From Paraoerskovia sediminicola (GTDB taxonomy: Bacteria; Actinomycetota; Actinomycetes; Actinomycetales; Cellulomonadaceae): a DNA stretch of 64,000 nt. Location of the stretch: positions 2,604,001 through 2,668,000 of the forward strand of contig NZ_AP027729.1 of the NCBI RefSeq assembly GCF_030296575.1. Reading direction: 5' to 3'. The translations under genes and the position numbers were made by a program. Shown in pieces: positions 32,673-41,163 of this stretch. The stretch's first letter is position 1; every line of letters begins with the position of its first letter. Below the pieces are notes generated by a model. The model made no database searches. It was not told the DNA's origin and worked only from the letters and a program-made list of their open reading frames with translations.

Positions 32673-32691
32673 CGAGCGGCGGGGGACGAGC

Positions 32692-33498
32692 ATGAGCGCA
32701 CCGGTGTTCTTCGCCGAGTCGGCCGACCTCAGCGGCTACACCGCCGGCTCGGTCTACCGTCTGGACGGTGCCGAGGGCCGGCACGCGGGCGTGGTCCAGC
32801 GCCGCGCCCCGGGCGAGGACGTCGACGTCGTGGACGGCGAGGGCACGCGGCTGCGCTGCACGATCAGCGCGGTCGACGGGGCCTCGGTCGACCTCCTCGT
32901 GGGCGAGGTCGTCGTCGAGCCCCGCCCCGAGGTCGTCGTCACGCTCGTCCAGGCGCTCGCGAAGGGCGACCGTGACGAGCTCGCGATCGAGGCGGCGACC
33001 GAGGTCGGGGCCGACGCCGTCGTCCCGTGGCAGGCCGAGCGCTCCATCGTCGTCTGGCGCGGCGACCGGGCGGCGCGCTCCCAGGCGCGCTGGCGCGCGA
33101 CCGTGCGCACCGCGACCAAGCAGGCCCGGCGGGCGCGGGTCCCCGTGGTGTCGGACGCCGTGACGAGCCGTGGGCTCGTCGCGCGCACCCGCGAGGTGGT
33201 CGCCGCGGGCGGGGCCGTCGTCGTGCTCCACGAGGAGGCGACCGTGCCGCTGGCGGAGATCGAGCTGCCCGTGCCCGCGACCGTGCCCTCGACCGCGAGC
33301 GCCGGCAGCCCGGCAGCGCCCGAGCTCCTCGTCGTCGTCGGCCCCGAGGGCGGCATCTCTGCGACCGAGGTCGAGGGTCTCGTCGAGGCGGGCGCCCGGT
33401 GCGCTCGCCTCGGCCCGCACGTGCTGCGCACCTCCACGGCGGGGCCGGTGGCCATCGCGCTGCTCTGCGAGCGGCTGGGCCGGTGGGGCAGCGCCTGA
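32692..33498 (+). CDS. rsmE: 16S rRNA (uracil(1498)-N3)-methyltransferase
   Basis: The 268-residue protein belongs to the SPOUT superfamily. The N-terminal PUA-like domain contains RLDGAEGRHAGVVQRRAPGE. The C-terminal knotted domain has VQALAKGDRDELAIEAATEV, VVVGPEGGISATEVE and LGPHVLRTSTAGPVAI. The last two form the S-adenosylmethionine-binding knot. It methylates U1498 of 16S rRNA. The dnaJ-rsmE-HIT order is typical of actinobacteria. ATG 32692 follows GGGGGACGAG; sequence upstream in the same frame is dnaJ shadow. Confidence 0.93.
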   Translation: MSAPVFFAESADLSGYTAGSVYRLDGAEGRHAGVVQRRAPGEDVDVVDGEGTRLRCTISAVDGASVDLLVGEVVVEPRPEVVVTLVQALAKGDRDELAIEAATEVGADAVVPWQAERSIVVWRGDRAARSQARWRATVRTATKQARRARVPVVSDAVTSRGLVARTREVVAAGGAVVVLHEEATVPLAEIELPVPATVPSTASAGSPAAPELLVVVGPEGGISATEVEGLVEAGARCARLGPHVLRTSTAGPVAIALLCERLGRWGSA

Positions 33499-33503
33499 CG
33501 CGC

Positions 33504-33509
33504 TAGCGT
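33504..33509 (+). promoter_or_regulatory. -10 box of the HIT gene (leaderless)
   Basis: TAGCGT ends 7 bases before ATG 33517, just past the rsmE stop. Confidence 0.5.
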
Positions 33510-33516
33510 TGCGGTC

Positions 33517-33867
33517 ATGAGCGACGAGAGCGACGACTGCCTCTTCTGCAAGATCGCCGCGGGCGACGTCCCCGCCGACGTCGTGGCGCAGACGCCCACG
33601 GCCCTGGCGTTCCGGGACATCTCCCCGCAGGCACCGATGCACGTGCTGGTCGTGCCGCGCGCGCACTACGGTGACATCGCCCAGCTGGCCGCCGCCGAGC
33701 CCGCGCTGCTGGCGGACGTCGTCGCGCTGGCCGACGAGGTCGCAGGCGACCTGGCCGACGGGCAGTTCCGGCTGATCTTCAACTCCGGCCCCCGTGCGGG
33801 GCAGAGCGTGTTCCACGTGCACGGGCACGTGGTGGGCGGGGCGGAGCTGGGGTGGACCCCTGCGTGA
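33517..33867 (+). CDS. HIT-family nucleotide hydrolase (HinT-like)
   Basis: This 116-residue protein has the histidine triad HVHGH near its C-terminus and the N-terminal zinc-type motif [13 protein letters not shown], typical of HinT/PKCI-like purine phosphoramidases. It would remove AMP or GMP from nucleoside phosphoramidates, and aminoacyl-AMP by-products are proposed natural substrates. It sits between rsmE and phoH in the conserved chaperone-translation cluster and probably has its own leaderless promoter. Confidence 0.92.
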   Translation: MSDESDDCLFCKIAAGDVPADVVAQTPTALAFRDISPQAPMHVLVVPRAHYGDIAQLAAAEPALLADVVALADEVAGDLADGQFRLIFNSGPRAGQSVFHVHGHVVGGAELGWTPA

Positions 33868-33927
33868 GCCCCGCGGTCGCCCTTCGGGGCCGGGAGCCCG
33901 CGTCGCGTCGGTAGACTGGGCGCTCTG

Positions 33928-35010
33928 ATGACACCGCCCGCACCGTCCCAGCCCTCCCACCCGTCCCCGCGCGTCGAGCACCGCGTCGTCGTCCCGACCC
34001 ACGTCCCGATGGTCGCGCTCCTGGGGAGCGGCGACGCCGTCCTGCGGGCGGTCGAGGCCGGGTTCCCGTCGATCGACGTGCACGCGCGGGGCAACGAGAT
34101 CGCCGTGAGCGGCCCGCCCGGGGACGTGGCGCTCGCCGCCCGCCTCCTGGACGAGCTGGTGGACGTCGTCGAGGGCGGGACGCCCCTGACCCCGGACGTC
34201 GTGACCCGCTCGATCACGATGCTCACGGCGGCCACCGCGTCGAGCCCGGCCGAGGTCCTGACGTTCAACATCCTCTCCAACCGGGGACGCGCCGTCCGCC
34301 CCAAGACGGTGGGCCAGAAGCAGTACGTCGACGCGATCGACGCGAACACGGTGACATTCGGGATCGGGCCCGCCGGGACCGGCAAGACGTACCTGGCGAT
34401 GGCCAAGGCCGTCCAGGCGCTGCAGTCCCACCGGGTCAACAAGATCGTGCTCACGCGCCCGGCCGTCGAGGCGGGGGAGCGGCTCGGGTACCTGCCCGGC
34501 TCGCTCTCGGAGAAGATCGACCCGTACCTGCGGCCGCTGCTCGACGCCCTGCACGAGATGATCGACCCCGACACGATCCCGCGGCTCATGGAGTCCGGGA
34601 CCATCGAGGTCGCCCCTCTGGCCTACATGCGCGGGCGCACGCTCAACGACGCGTTCGTCATCCTCGACGAGGCCCAGAACACCTCGAGCGAGCAGATGCG
34701 GATGTTCCTCACCCGCCTCGGGTTCGGCTCGCGCATGGTGATCACCGGTGACGTGACGCAGGTCGACCTGCCCGGCGGGACGCCGTCCGGCCTGCGCGTG
34801 GTCGAGGACGTGCTGACGGGGGTGGACGACGTCGAGTTCTGCCGCCTCACGTCGTCCGACGTCGTGCGGCACCGCCTCGTGAGCGACATCATCGACGCGT
34901 ACGCCCGCTGGGACGTGGCGCGACCGACGCAGGCGGGGCAACCGCACCGCCTCGCCCGGCAGGACCGCCCCGGCACCCCGGCACGGCGAGAGACGGAGCG
35001 CGACGCGTGA
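33928..35010 (+). CDS. phoH: PhoH-like P-loop NTPase
   Basis: The 360-residue protein has an N-terminal KH-like region (about 20-90) and a PhoH ATPase domain with Walker A GPAGTGKT (residues 147-154) and Walker B VILDEAQN. PhoH proteins are linked to RNA metabolism and, through ybeY, to ribosome maturation, but their activity is not settled. ATG 33928 is preceded by a TAGACT box (33912-33917) ten bases away, so the leader is very short. Its stop overlaps the ybeY start (GTGA), the standard phoH-ybeY coupling. Confidence 0.93.
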   Translation: MTPPAPSQPSHPSPRVEHRVVVPTHVPMVALLGSGDAVLRAVEAGFPSIDVHARGNEIAVSGPPGDVALAARLLDELVDVVEGGTPLTPDVVTRSITMLTAATASSPAEVLTFNILSNRGRAVRPKTVGQKQYVDAIDANTVTFGIGPAGTGKTYLAMAKAVQALQSHRVNKIVLTRPAVEAGERLGYLPGSLSEKIDPYLRPLLDALHEMIDPDTIPRLMESGTIEVAPLAYMRGRTLNDAFVILDEAQNTSSEQMRMFLTRLGFGSRMVITGDVTQVDLPGGTPSGLRVVEDVLTGVDDVEFCRLTSSDVVRHRLVSDIIDAYARWDVARPTQAGQPHRLARQDRPGTPARRETERDA

Positions 35011-35459
35011 GCATCGAGGTCAACAACGAGACGGACGTCGAGGTCGACGAGGCGGAGTTCGCCGCGCTCGCCCGGTACGTTCTCGACTCGCTCCACGTGC
35101 ACCCGCAGACCGAGCTCGCGATCCTCTTCGCCGAGCCCGACGTCATGGCCGAGCTCCACGTCCGGTGGATGGACGAGCCCGGGCCGACGGACGTCCTGTC
35201 GTTCCCCATGGACGAGCTGCGCCCGGGTCAGCCCGGCGACGTGACCCCCGCCGGTCTCCTCGGCGACATCGTCGTGTGCCCGCAGGTCGCGATCGAGCAG
35301 GCCGCGGTCGCGCGGCACTCGGCGGTCGAGGAGATGCTGCTGCTGACGACCCACGGGATCCTGCACCTGCTCGGCTACGATCACGCCGAGCCCGAGGAGG
35401 AGAAGGAGATGTTCGCCCTGCAGCGGACCCTCCTGCTGACCTTCCTCGCGGGCCGTTGA
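35007..35459 (+). CDS. ybeY: endoribonuclease YbeY
   Basis: The 150-residue protein has the zinc-site signature HGILHLLGYDH (H-x3-H-x5-H), with the usual preceding ELHVRWMDEPGPTDVLSFPM and LLGDIVVCPQVA. YbeY cuts RNA and takes part in 16S rRNA 3'-end maturation and 70S quality control. It is coupled to phoH upstream by a four-base overlap and followed within six bases by the CBS-domain membrane protein. Confidence 0.95.
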   Translation: MSIEVNNETDVEVDEAEFAALARYVLDSLHVHPQTELAILFAEPDVMAELHVRWMDEPGPTDVLSFPMDELRPGQPGDVTPAGLLGDIVVCPQVAIEQAAVARHSAVEEMLLLTTHGILHLLGYDHAEPEEEKEMFALQRTLLLTFLAGR

Positions 35460-35464
35460 CCGCG

Positions 35465-36841
35465 ATGACAGGGACCGCCACCTTCCTGCTGATCCTGGTC
35501 GCCGTCGTCGCGCTCGGTCTCGCGGCGCTGCTCGCCGCCGGCGAGGCCGCACTCGTGCGCGCCACCCGCTCCGGACTCCAGGACGCGATGTCCGACGCCG
35601 AGGACGCCGGTCCGGCGGGCGTCGCCCGCCGCGCACGGGTCCGGCGTGCGCAGTCGCTCACCGAGGACCCGGCGACGACGAGCCGGGCCGTCGGGGTGAC
35701 GAGGGTCGTCCTCGAGGTCCTCGCCATCGCGTGCCTGGTGCTCGTGATCGACGCCCTGGTCGCCCGCTGGCTCGTGCTGGTCGTGGCGGTCGCCGTGAGC
35801 GCCGGCGTCGCCGTCCTGCTGTCGCGCGTCAGCCCGCGCACGGTCGGGCTGCGCAACCCCGTGCCCGTGCTCGTGGCACTGGCGGGCGTGCTCGACGTGG
35901 TCGCGCGCGCGACCCGATGGGCGATCCCGGTCCAGGAGGACGACCTGCCGTCCGCCGAGCGGACGGACCGCGAGGCCCGCGAGGTGGCGGACCGCGTGAG
36001 CGACCTCGAGGACATCGAGGAGCAGGAGCGCGAGCTGATCCGCTCGGTGATCGAGCTGGGCCAGACGCTCACCCGCGAGATCATGGTGCCGCGCACCGAC
36101 ATGGTGACCACCCGCGCGACGACGCCGCTGCGGAGCACGGTGAACCTCTTCGAGCGCTCCGGGTTCTCCCGGATCCCGGTCACCGGGGTCGACACCGACG
36201 ACCTCGTCGGCGTCGCGTTCTTCAAGGACGTGGTGCGCGCGGCCCGGCGCGACGGCCGCGACGCACGCGTCGACGACGTGCCGGTGGGCGACGTGGCGCG
36301 CGAGGCGATGTTCGTCCCCGAGTCGAAGCCCGTCGACGAGCTGCTGCGGGAGATGCAGGCCGCGTCCTCGCACATCGCCCTCGTCGTCGACGAGTACGGC
36401 GGCGTGGCGGGGCTCGTGACCATCGAGGACGCGCTCGAAGAACTCGTCGGCGAGCTGACGGACGAGCACGACCGGTCCGGGCCAGAGGTCGAGGAGGTCG
36501 GCGACGGGGTCTACCGCGTGCCGGCGCGCTACCCGATCTCCGAGCTCGGTGAGCTCTTCGACCGCCACATCGACCACGACGACGTCGACTCCGCGGGCGG
36601 CCTGCTCGCCAAGGCGCTCGGCAAGGTCCCGCTCCTGGGTGCCGCGGCCGACACCGACGGCCTGCACCTCGAGGCCGAGCGCGTCGAGGGCCGCCGCAAG
36701 CAGGTCGCGACGCTCCTCGTGCACCGGCTGCCCGACGCGTACGAGGACGAGCGGAACGGTGAGCGCCCGGGCGACCGGTCCGGTGCCGAGGCAGACCCGG
36801 CACGAGAGCAGCAGCCCGCACGATCCACGGAGGACCGCTGA
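35465..36841 (+). CDS. CNNM/HlyC-CorC family membrane protein with CBS domains
   Basis: The 458-residue protein has an N-terminal DUF21 membrane domain of three to four helices (starting TATFLLILVAVVALGLAALL), a CBS-domain pair (about 200-320, MVPRTDMVTTRA and VVDEYGGVAGLVTIEDALEE) and a C-terminal CorC_HlyC transporter-associated domain. It is annotated as hemolysin in many genomes, but relatives act in magnesium or cobalt export. It lies between ybeY and era, its usual place. ATG 35465 was chosen; TTG 35456 would overlap ybeY. The stop shares a base with the era start. Confidence 0.9.
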   Translation: MTGTATFLLILVAVVALGLAALLAAGEAALVRATRSGLQDAMSDAEDAGPAGVARRARVRRAQSLTEDPATTSRAVGVTRVVLEVLAIACLVLVIDALVARWLVLVVAVAVSAGVAVLLSRVSPRTVGLRNPVPVLVALAGVLDVVARATRWAIPVQEDDLPSAERTDREAREVADRVSDLEDIEEQERELIRSVIELGQTLTREIMVPRTDMVTTRATTPLRSTVNLFERSGFSRIPVTGVDTDDLVGVAFFKDVVRAARRDGRDARVDDVPVGDVAREAMFVPESKPVDELLREMQAASSHIALVVDEYGGVAGLVTIEDALEELVGELTDEHDRSGPEVEEVGDGVYRVPARYPISELGELFDRHIDHDDVDSAGGLLAKALGKVPLLGAAADTDGLHLEAERVEGRRKQVATLLVHRLPDAYEDERNGERPGDRSGAEADPAREQQPARSTEDR

Positions 36842-37779
36842 TGACATCGAGAGAGCCCGCCGGGCCCGGCACGCACAGGTCGGGGTTCGCCTGCCTCGTG
36901 GGGCGGCCCAACGCCGGGAAGTCGACGCTCACCAACGCGCTCGTGGGTCAGAAGGTGGCCATCACCTCCGGCCGCCCGCAGACGACGCGACACACGATCC
37001 GCGGGATCGTCCAGCGGCCCGACGCGCAGCTCGTCCTCGTGGACACCCCGGGCCTGCACCGCCCGCGGACGCTGCTCGGGGAGCGGCTCAACACGCTCGT
37101 GCGCGACACGCTCTCCGAGGTCGACGCCGTCGGGTTCTGCCTGCCGGCCGACCAGAAGGTGGGCCCGGGCGACCGGTTCATCGCGGCGCAGCTCGCGGAC
37201 GTCATGCGTGGGCGACGCGGCACGCCGGTCGTCGCGGTCGTGACGAAGGCCGACACGGTCGACCGCGAGACGCTGACCAACCACCTGCTCGCGGTCGACG
37301 CGCTCGGCGACTGGGCCGACATCGTGCCGGTCTCCGCGGTCGACGGCTTCCAGGTCGACACGCTGCGCGACGTCCTGGTCTCGTACCTGCCCGAGGGGCC
37401 CGAGCTCTACCCGGACGGCGAGCTCACCGACGAGCCCGAGGCCGTGATGGTCGCCGAGCTCGTCCGGGAGGCCGCGCTCGAAGGCGTGCGGGACGAGCTC
37501 CCGCACTCGCTCGCGGTGGTGGTCGACGAGATCGTGCCCCGCGACGACCGCGAGGGACGCGACCCCCTGGTCGACGTCCGGGTGAACCTCTTCGTCGAGC
37601 GGGACAGCCAGAAGGCCATCGTCATCGGCAAGGGCGGCGCCAGGCTGCGCCAGGTCGGGACCGAGGCCCGCCGCGGGATCGAGGCGCTGCTCGGCACCAA
37701 GGTGTACCTCGACCTGCGCGTGAAGGTCGCGAAGGACTGGCAGCGCGACCCGAAGCTGCTCAACCGACTGGGGTTCTGA
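36841..37779 (+). CDS. era: GTPase Era
   Basis: The 312-residue protein has the G-domain motifs GRPNAGKST (G1), DTPGLH (G3) and TKAD (G4), and a C-terminal KH domain (IVIGKGGARLRQVGTEARRG). Era binds the 3' end of 16S rRNA and supports small-subunit assembly. The upstream ybeY-CBS-era arrangement is conserved. ATG 36841 overlaps the stop of the preceding gene by one base. The length is normal. Confidence 0.96.
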   Translation: MTSREPAGPGTHRSGFACLVGRPNAGKSTLTNALVGQKVAITSGRPQTTRHTIRGIVQRPDAQLVLVDTPGLHRPRTLLGERLNTLVRDTLSEVDAVGFCLPADQKVGPGDRFIAAQLADVMRGRRGTPVVAVVTKADTVDRETLTNHLLAVDALGDWADIVPVSAVDGFQVDTLRDVLVSYLPEGPELYPDGELTDEPEAVMVAELVREAALEGVRDELPHSLAVVVDEIVPRDDREGRDPLVDVRVNLFVERDSQKAIVIGKGGARLRQVGTEARRGIEALLGTKVYLDLRVKVAKDWQRDPKLLNRLGF

Positions 37780-37786
37780 CGCTGCG

Positions 37787-37792
37787 TAGTAT
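37787..37792 (+). promoter_or_regulatory. -10 box of the membrane hydrolase gene (leaderless)
   Basis: TAGTAT ends 6 bases before GTG 37799. Confidence 0.5.
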
Positions 37793-37798
37793 GCGTCA

Positions 37799-39431
37799 GT
37801 GATCTTCCGGACCGCAGCGACAGCAGCCGCGTTCGCGATCCTGCTCGCGCTCGTCGGGGCGTTCACGGGACCGCAGTGGGACCCGCAACCCGTCGAGGAC
37901 CACCTCGTCCCCGAGACCTCGGACACGACGATCGGCGGCCAAACCGTCGACGCGGCACCGCTCGGGACCTACGAGGTCAAGACCACCGAGATCACCGTCC
38001 AGCTCGACGGCGCCGAGGTCGAGGCGCTCGTCCGGGAGCCAGTCGGGGTCGAGCGCGCGCTGCCCGGCATCGTGTTCGTGCACGGCGCCGGGACCGGCGA
38101 CGCGCACGAGGCGTTCTCGGAGCCCGGGGAGGGCTTGGCGAGCGCCGGTGTCGTCACGATGGTGCCGTCGAAGCGGCTCGACACTTACACGAACTCGCAC
38201 CGCGACTACCTCGAGATGGCCGACGACTACCTGAGGTCCGTCGACGTGCTGCGCGCGTGGCCCGGCGTGGACCCGGCGCGCGTCGGCCTGTACGGGGAGT
38301 CCGAGGGCTGCTGGATCACGCCGGTGATGGCCACCGAGGACTCGTTGATCGACTTCGTGGCGTTCGGCTCGGCTCCCGTGGTGCCTCCCCGGCAGCAGAT
38401 GGCGTTCGCCGCCGACTCCTACCTGCGCAACACCGACGTCCCCGACGAGCTCTTCCGCGCGATCCCGCGGGCCGTGGGCATGGTGTTCCCCGGGGGCGGC
38501 TTCGAGTACGCGGACTTCGACGTCCAGCCGTACCAGCAGCAGCTCGACGACCCGCTGTTCGTCGCGTACGGCACGTCCGACGAGTCGATGCCGCTCGAGC
38601 AGGGCGCGCGGCAGATCATCGACGACGCCGCGAGCAACGGGAACGACGACGTCACCGTCCGCTACTACGCGGGGGCCAACCACGGCCTGCGCGTCGGCGG
38701 ACCGGTCTCCGCCGACTTCATGGGCGACCTCGCCGACTGGGTCGTCTCCTCCCGTCGAGCGCGGACGCGCCGCCGCGGGTCGCGGGGGCCGTGCCCGACC
38801 AGGAGTTCCTCGCCGGACCCGTGCCGACGCCCCGGTGGCTGGCGAGCGCCGACCTCCAGCTCGGGCTCGTCCTCGCCGGGCTCGGCCTCATCGCGCTCGC
38901 CGTCGTCGTCTCGGGCGTCACGGACCTCGTGGCGCTCGTGCGCCGCCGCCCGGTGCCCCGACCGATCGCGCGCGGGCTGCGGGTGCCGCTCGCGGGGGTC
39001 GCCGCGGGCACAGTGCTGACGATGGTCGCCCTGCTCGTCTACCTCATCGCGGTCGCCCGCATCGCGCTCGACTACGGGCACGACCGGTGGGTCGTGCAGG
39101 GCGGCTGGATCGGCGTCCGGGCGCTCGGCCTCGTCACGGTCGTCATGGCGGCGCTGCTCCTGAACCGGTACCTGGACCTGCGACGGAGGCGTCAGGACCC
39201 GTCGGCCGGTGCCGCTACGGACGGTGCCGCGGACGACGGCACGGGCAGTGACATGGACGGCTCGGCCGTGGCCGGCGGTGCTGGGAGCGGTGCTGCCGCG
39301 GACGGCGTCGTCGCGCAGCCCCCGGCCGTCCGGGGGTCCTCGGGCACGTGGTGCTCTGGGGGATCCTCGGCGGGTCGGCCGTGATCCTCGTGCTGCTCGC
39401 ATACTGGGGCGTGTACCAGCTCGGGATCTGA
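37799..39431 (+). CDS. membrane-anchored alpha/beta hydrolase, frame broken at two places
   Basis: The N-terminal helix (residues 5-22) anchors an extracellular alpha/beta hydrolase domain. Visible are the oxyanion region FVHGAGTGD, the nucleophile elbow GESEG (S168), a likely acid in YGTSDESMP and the histidine in GANHGLRVGG. After the hydrolase domain come three more membrane helices. The frame breaks near 38750-38756 (one C short in TCCCG; expected SSPSSADAPPRVAG) and in GGGGG near 39337-39341 (one G short). The second repair restores a last helix reading HVVLWGILGGSAVILVLLAY in part, ending at 39431. The total is about 544 residues. Substrate unknown. Confidence 0.78.
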
Positions 39432-39487
39432 CGACCACGACGCGTACGGCAGGCACGACGAGCCTGAGAGGCCTGAGAGGGAGGACC

Positions 39488-41080
39488 GTGGGACGCAGCG
39501 GCGGCGGGGACCCGCGCGACGTCGTCCTGGTCGACCTCGAACCCGACGAGGACCCTCCGCGGTGGGGACCTGGCCCCGGCCCGGCGTCGGACGGCGGACC
39601 GCGCGTGCCGGACGACGGTGCGGCTCCCGCGTCGCCGGGCTCCCGGCGCAGCCCGGGTCGAGCCCGTCGCCTGCTGCTCGCGGGTGTCGTCCCGGCGCTG
39701 GTCGTCGTGGGCATCGTCGTGTCGTTCCTCGTGGCGACCGGTGGCCAGGAGCCGTTCGTGACGGCGACCGCGCCGGGCGGGATCCGCCCGCACCCTGCGG
39801 CACCGGTCGAGTCGTGGGTGACCGACGACGTGCACTCGGTCTTCCCGCTCGACGGGGACGTCGTCGTGCTCGGCACCTCTCGCGTCGAGCGGCGCGACCT
39901 CGGCTCCGGGGAGGTGCGGTGGAGCACCGAGACGGACGGCGTGCCCGAGTCGTGTGCATCCGCGGGAGCGGGAGCGGACTCCGGCGCCGGCCCGGAGTCC
40001 GGCCGGCCCGTCGGCGTCGGCGTGGCCGTGGTGTGCACGGTGCGCTCGGGTGAGCCATGGGACCCGCGAACCGTGGGCGGGTGGAGCGCCACGACGCTCG
40101 ACGCGACCGACGGCGCGCAGTTCGGGGCGCAAGACCTCGGGGAGCGCGCCGCCTATGCCACGGTGCTCGGCGACGGTTCGGTCGTCGTGCTCGAGAAGCA
40201 CGGCACCGAGGCACGGCTCGTCCTCCGTGAGGCGACGCGGACTGCGGGAGGTGCCGCGCAGGTCGGGGCCTCGGACGGCACGCCCTCCGGGTGGACGCGG
40301 ACGATCCCCGATGCCTTCTACGAGGACGTCGACCAGTCCTACGGAGCCGGGATCTGGGAGGGCGACGGGGTGATCTGGGTGTACACCGACCGCCGCGCCG
40401 GGGACGGGCAGGGACTGACGTTCGATCGGTCGGGGCGCCAGGTCCCAGCGCCGTCGACGCTGTCGGGGACCGGGATCGACCTGCTGGTGGGCGGTGCGGT
40501 CGCCGTCGGGGCGGACGACGGTGCCGGGCGCACCACCACCCTCCGGGACGCTCAGGACCGGCTGGTCGGGACCTACGACGGGCTCCCCGTCGGACCCAGG
40601 ACGAGTGACGGCCGCCCCTCCCGGCAGCTGCTGGTCCACGCGACCGCCAGCATCGCAGGCAGGGCCGACGTCGTGGACGCCGCGACGGGCGAGCAGCTCT
40701 GGGGGCGCGACGACGTCCTCGACTACGTCGCTCGCGTGGCCGGTGTGATGGTCCTCCAGGAGAGGGTCGGCGGCGCGTCGGTCCTCGTCGGCCTGGACGC
40801 GGTCTCCGGTGCCGAGCTCTGGACCGTCGACCTCGTCGGGGCGGACCAGGTCTTCGGCGCGTTCACCGACGGGTCCCGTGTCGTCGTCGAGCAGCTCGGG
40901 CAACAGGGCGACGAGGTGACGCTCCGGGCGGTGGATCTCGGCACCGGTGTCCCGTCCTGGGACTGGCACGGTGCCGGCTACGTCGAGGACGTCGGCGGGA
41001 GGTTGCTCCTGTGGCGTTTCTCGGCCGAGGACGACGAGATCGGGGGCGCCCCGACGCGGAGCCTCGTGCTCCTCGACTGA
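39488..41080 (+). CDS. membrane-anchored PQQ-repeat-like beta-propeller protein (first of two)
   Basis: The 530-residue protein has a short acidic cytoplasmic start (DVVLVDLEPDEDPP), one membrane helix at about 60-82 and a large outside domain with PQQ-like repeats. The repeats show as WSTETDGVPESCASA, ATGEQLWGRDDVLDYVARVA and SGAELWTVDLVGADQVF, in the usual G-x-x-x-W spacing. Such propellers act as scaffolds or sensors; no PQQ-dehydrogenase residues are visible. A second protein of the same build follows, so they look like tandem duplicates that have diverged. GTG 39488 follows GGGAGGACC. Function unknown. Confidence 0.75.
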   Translation: MGRSGGGDPRDVVLVDLEPDEDPPRWGPGPGPASDGGPRVPDDGAAPASPGSRRSPGRARRLLLAGVVPALVVVGIVVSFLVATGGQEPFVTATAPGGIRPHPAAPVESWVTDDVHSVFPLDGDVVVLGTSRVERRDLGSGEVRWSTETDGVPESCASAGAGADSGAGPESGRPVGVGVAVVCTVRSGEPWDPRTVGGWSATTLDATDGAQFGAQDLGERAAYATVLGDGSVVVLEKHGTEARLVLREATRTAGGAAQVGASDGTPSGWTRTIPDAFYEDVDQSYGAGIWEGDGVIWVYTDRRAGDGQGLTFDRSGRQVPAPSTLSGTGIDLLVGGAVAVGADDGAGRTTTLRDAQDRLVGTYDGLPVGPRTSDGRPSRQLLVHATASIAGRADVVDAATGEQLWGRDDVLDYVARVAGVMVLQERVGGASVLVGLDAVSGAELWTVDLVGADQVFGAFTDGSRVVVEQLGQQGDEVTLRAVDLGTGVPSWDWHGAGYVEDVGGRLLLWRFSAEDDEIGGAPTRSLVLLD

Positions 41081-41163
41081 CGGGCAGATCCCACGCCTCC
41101 CGTTCCCCGTCGCGCGCCGCGGGTCGGTAGCGTCGTGGTCACGAGCGGCGGCGAAGGAGCAGC

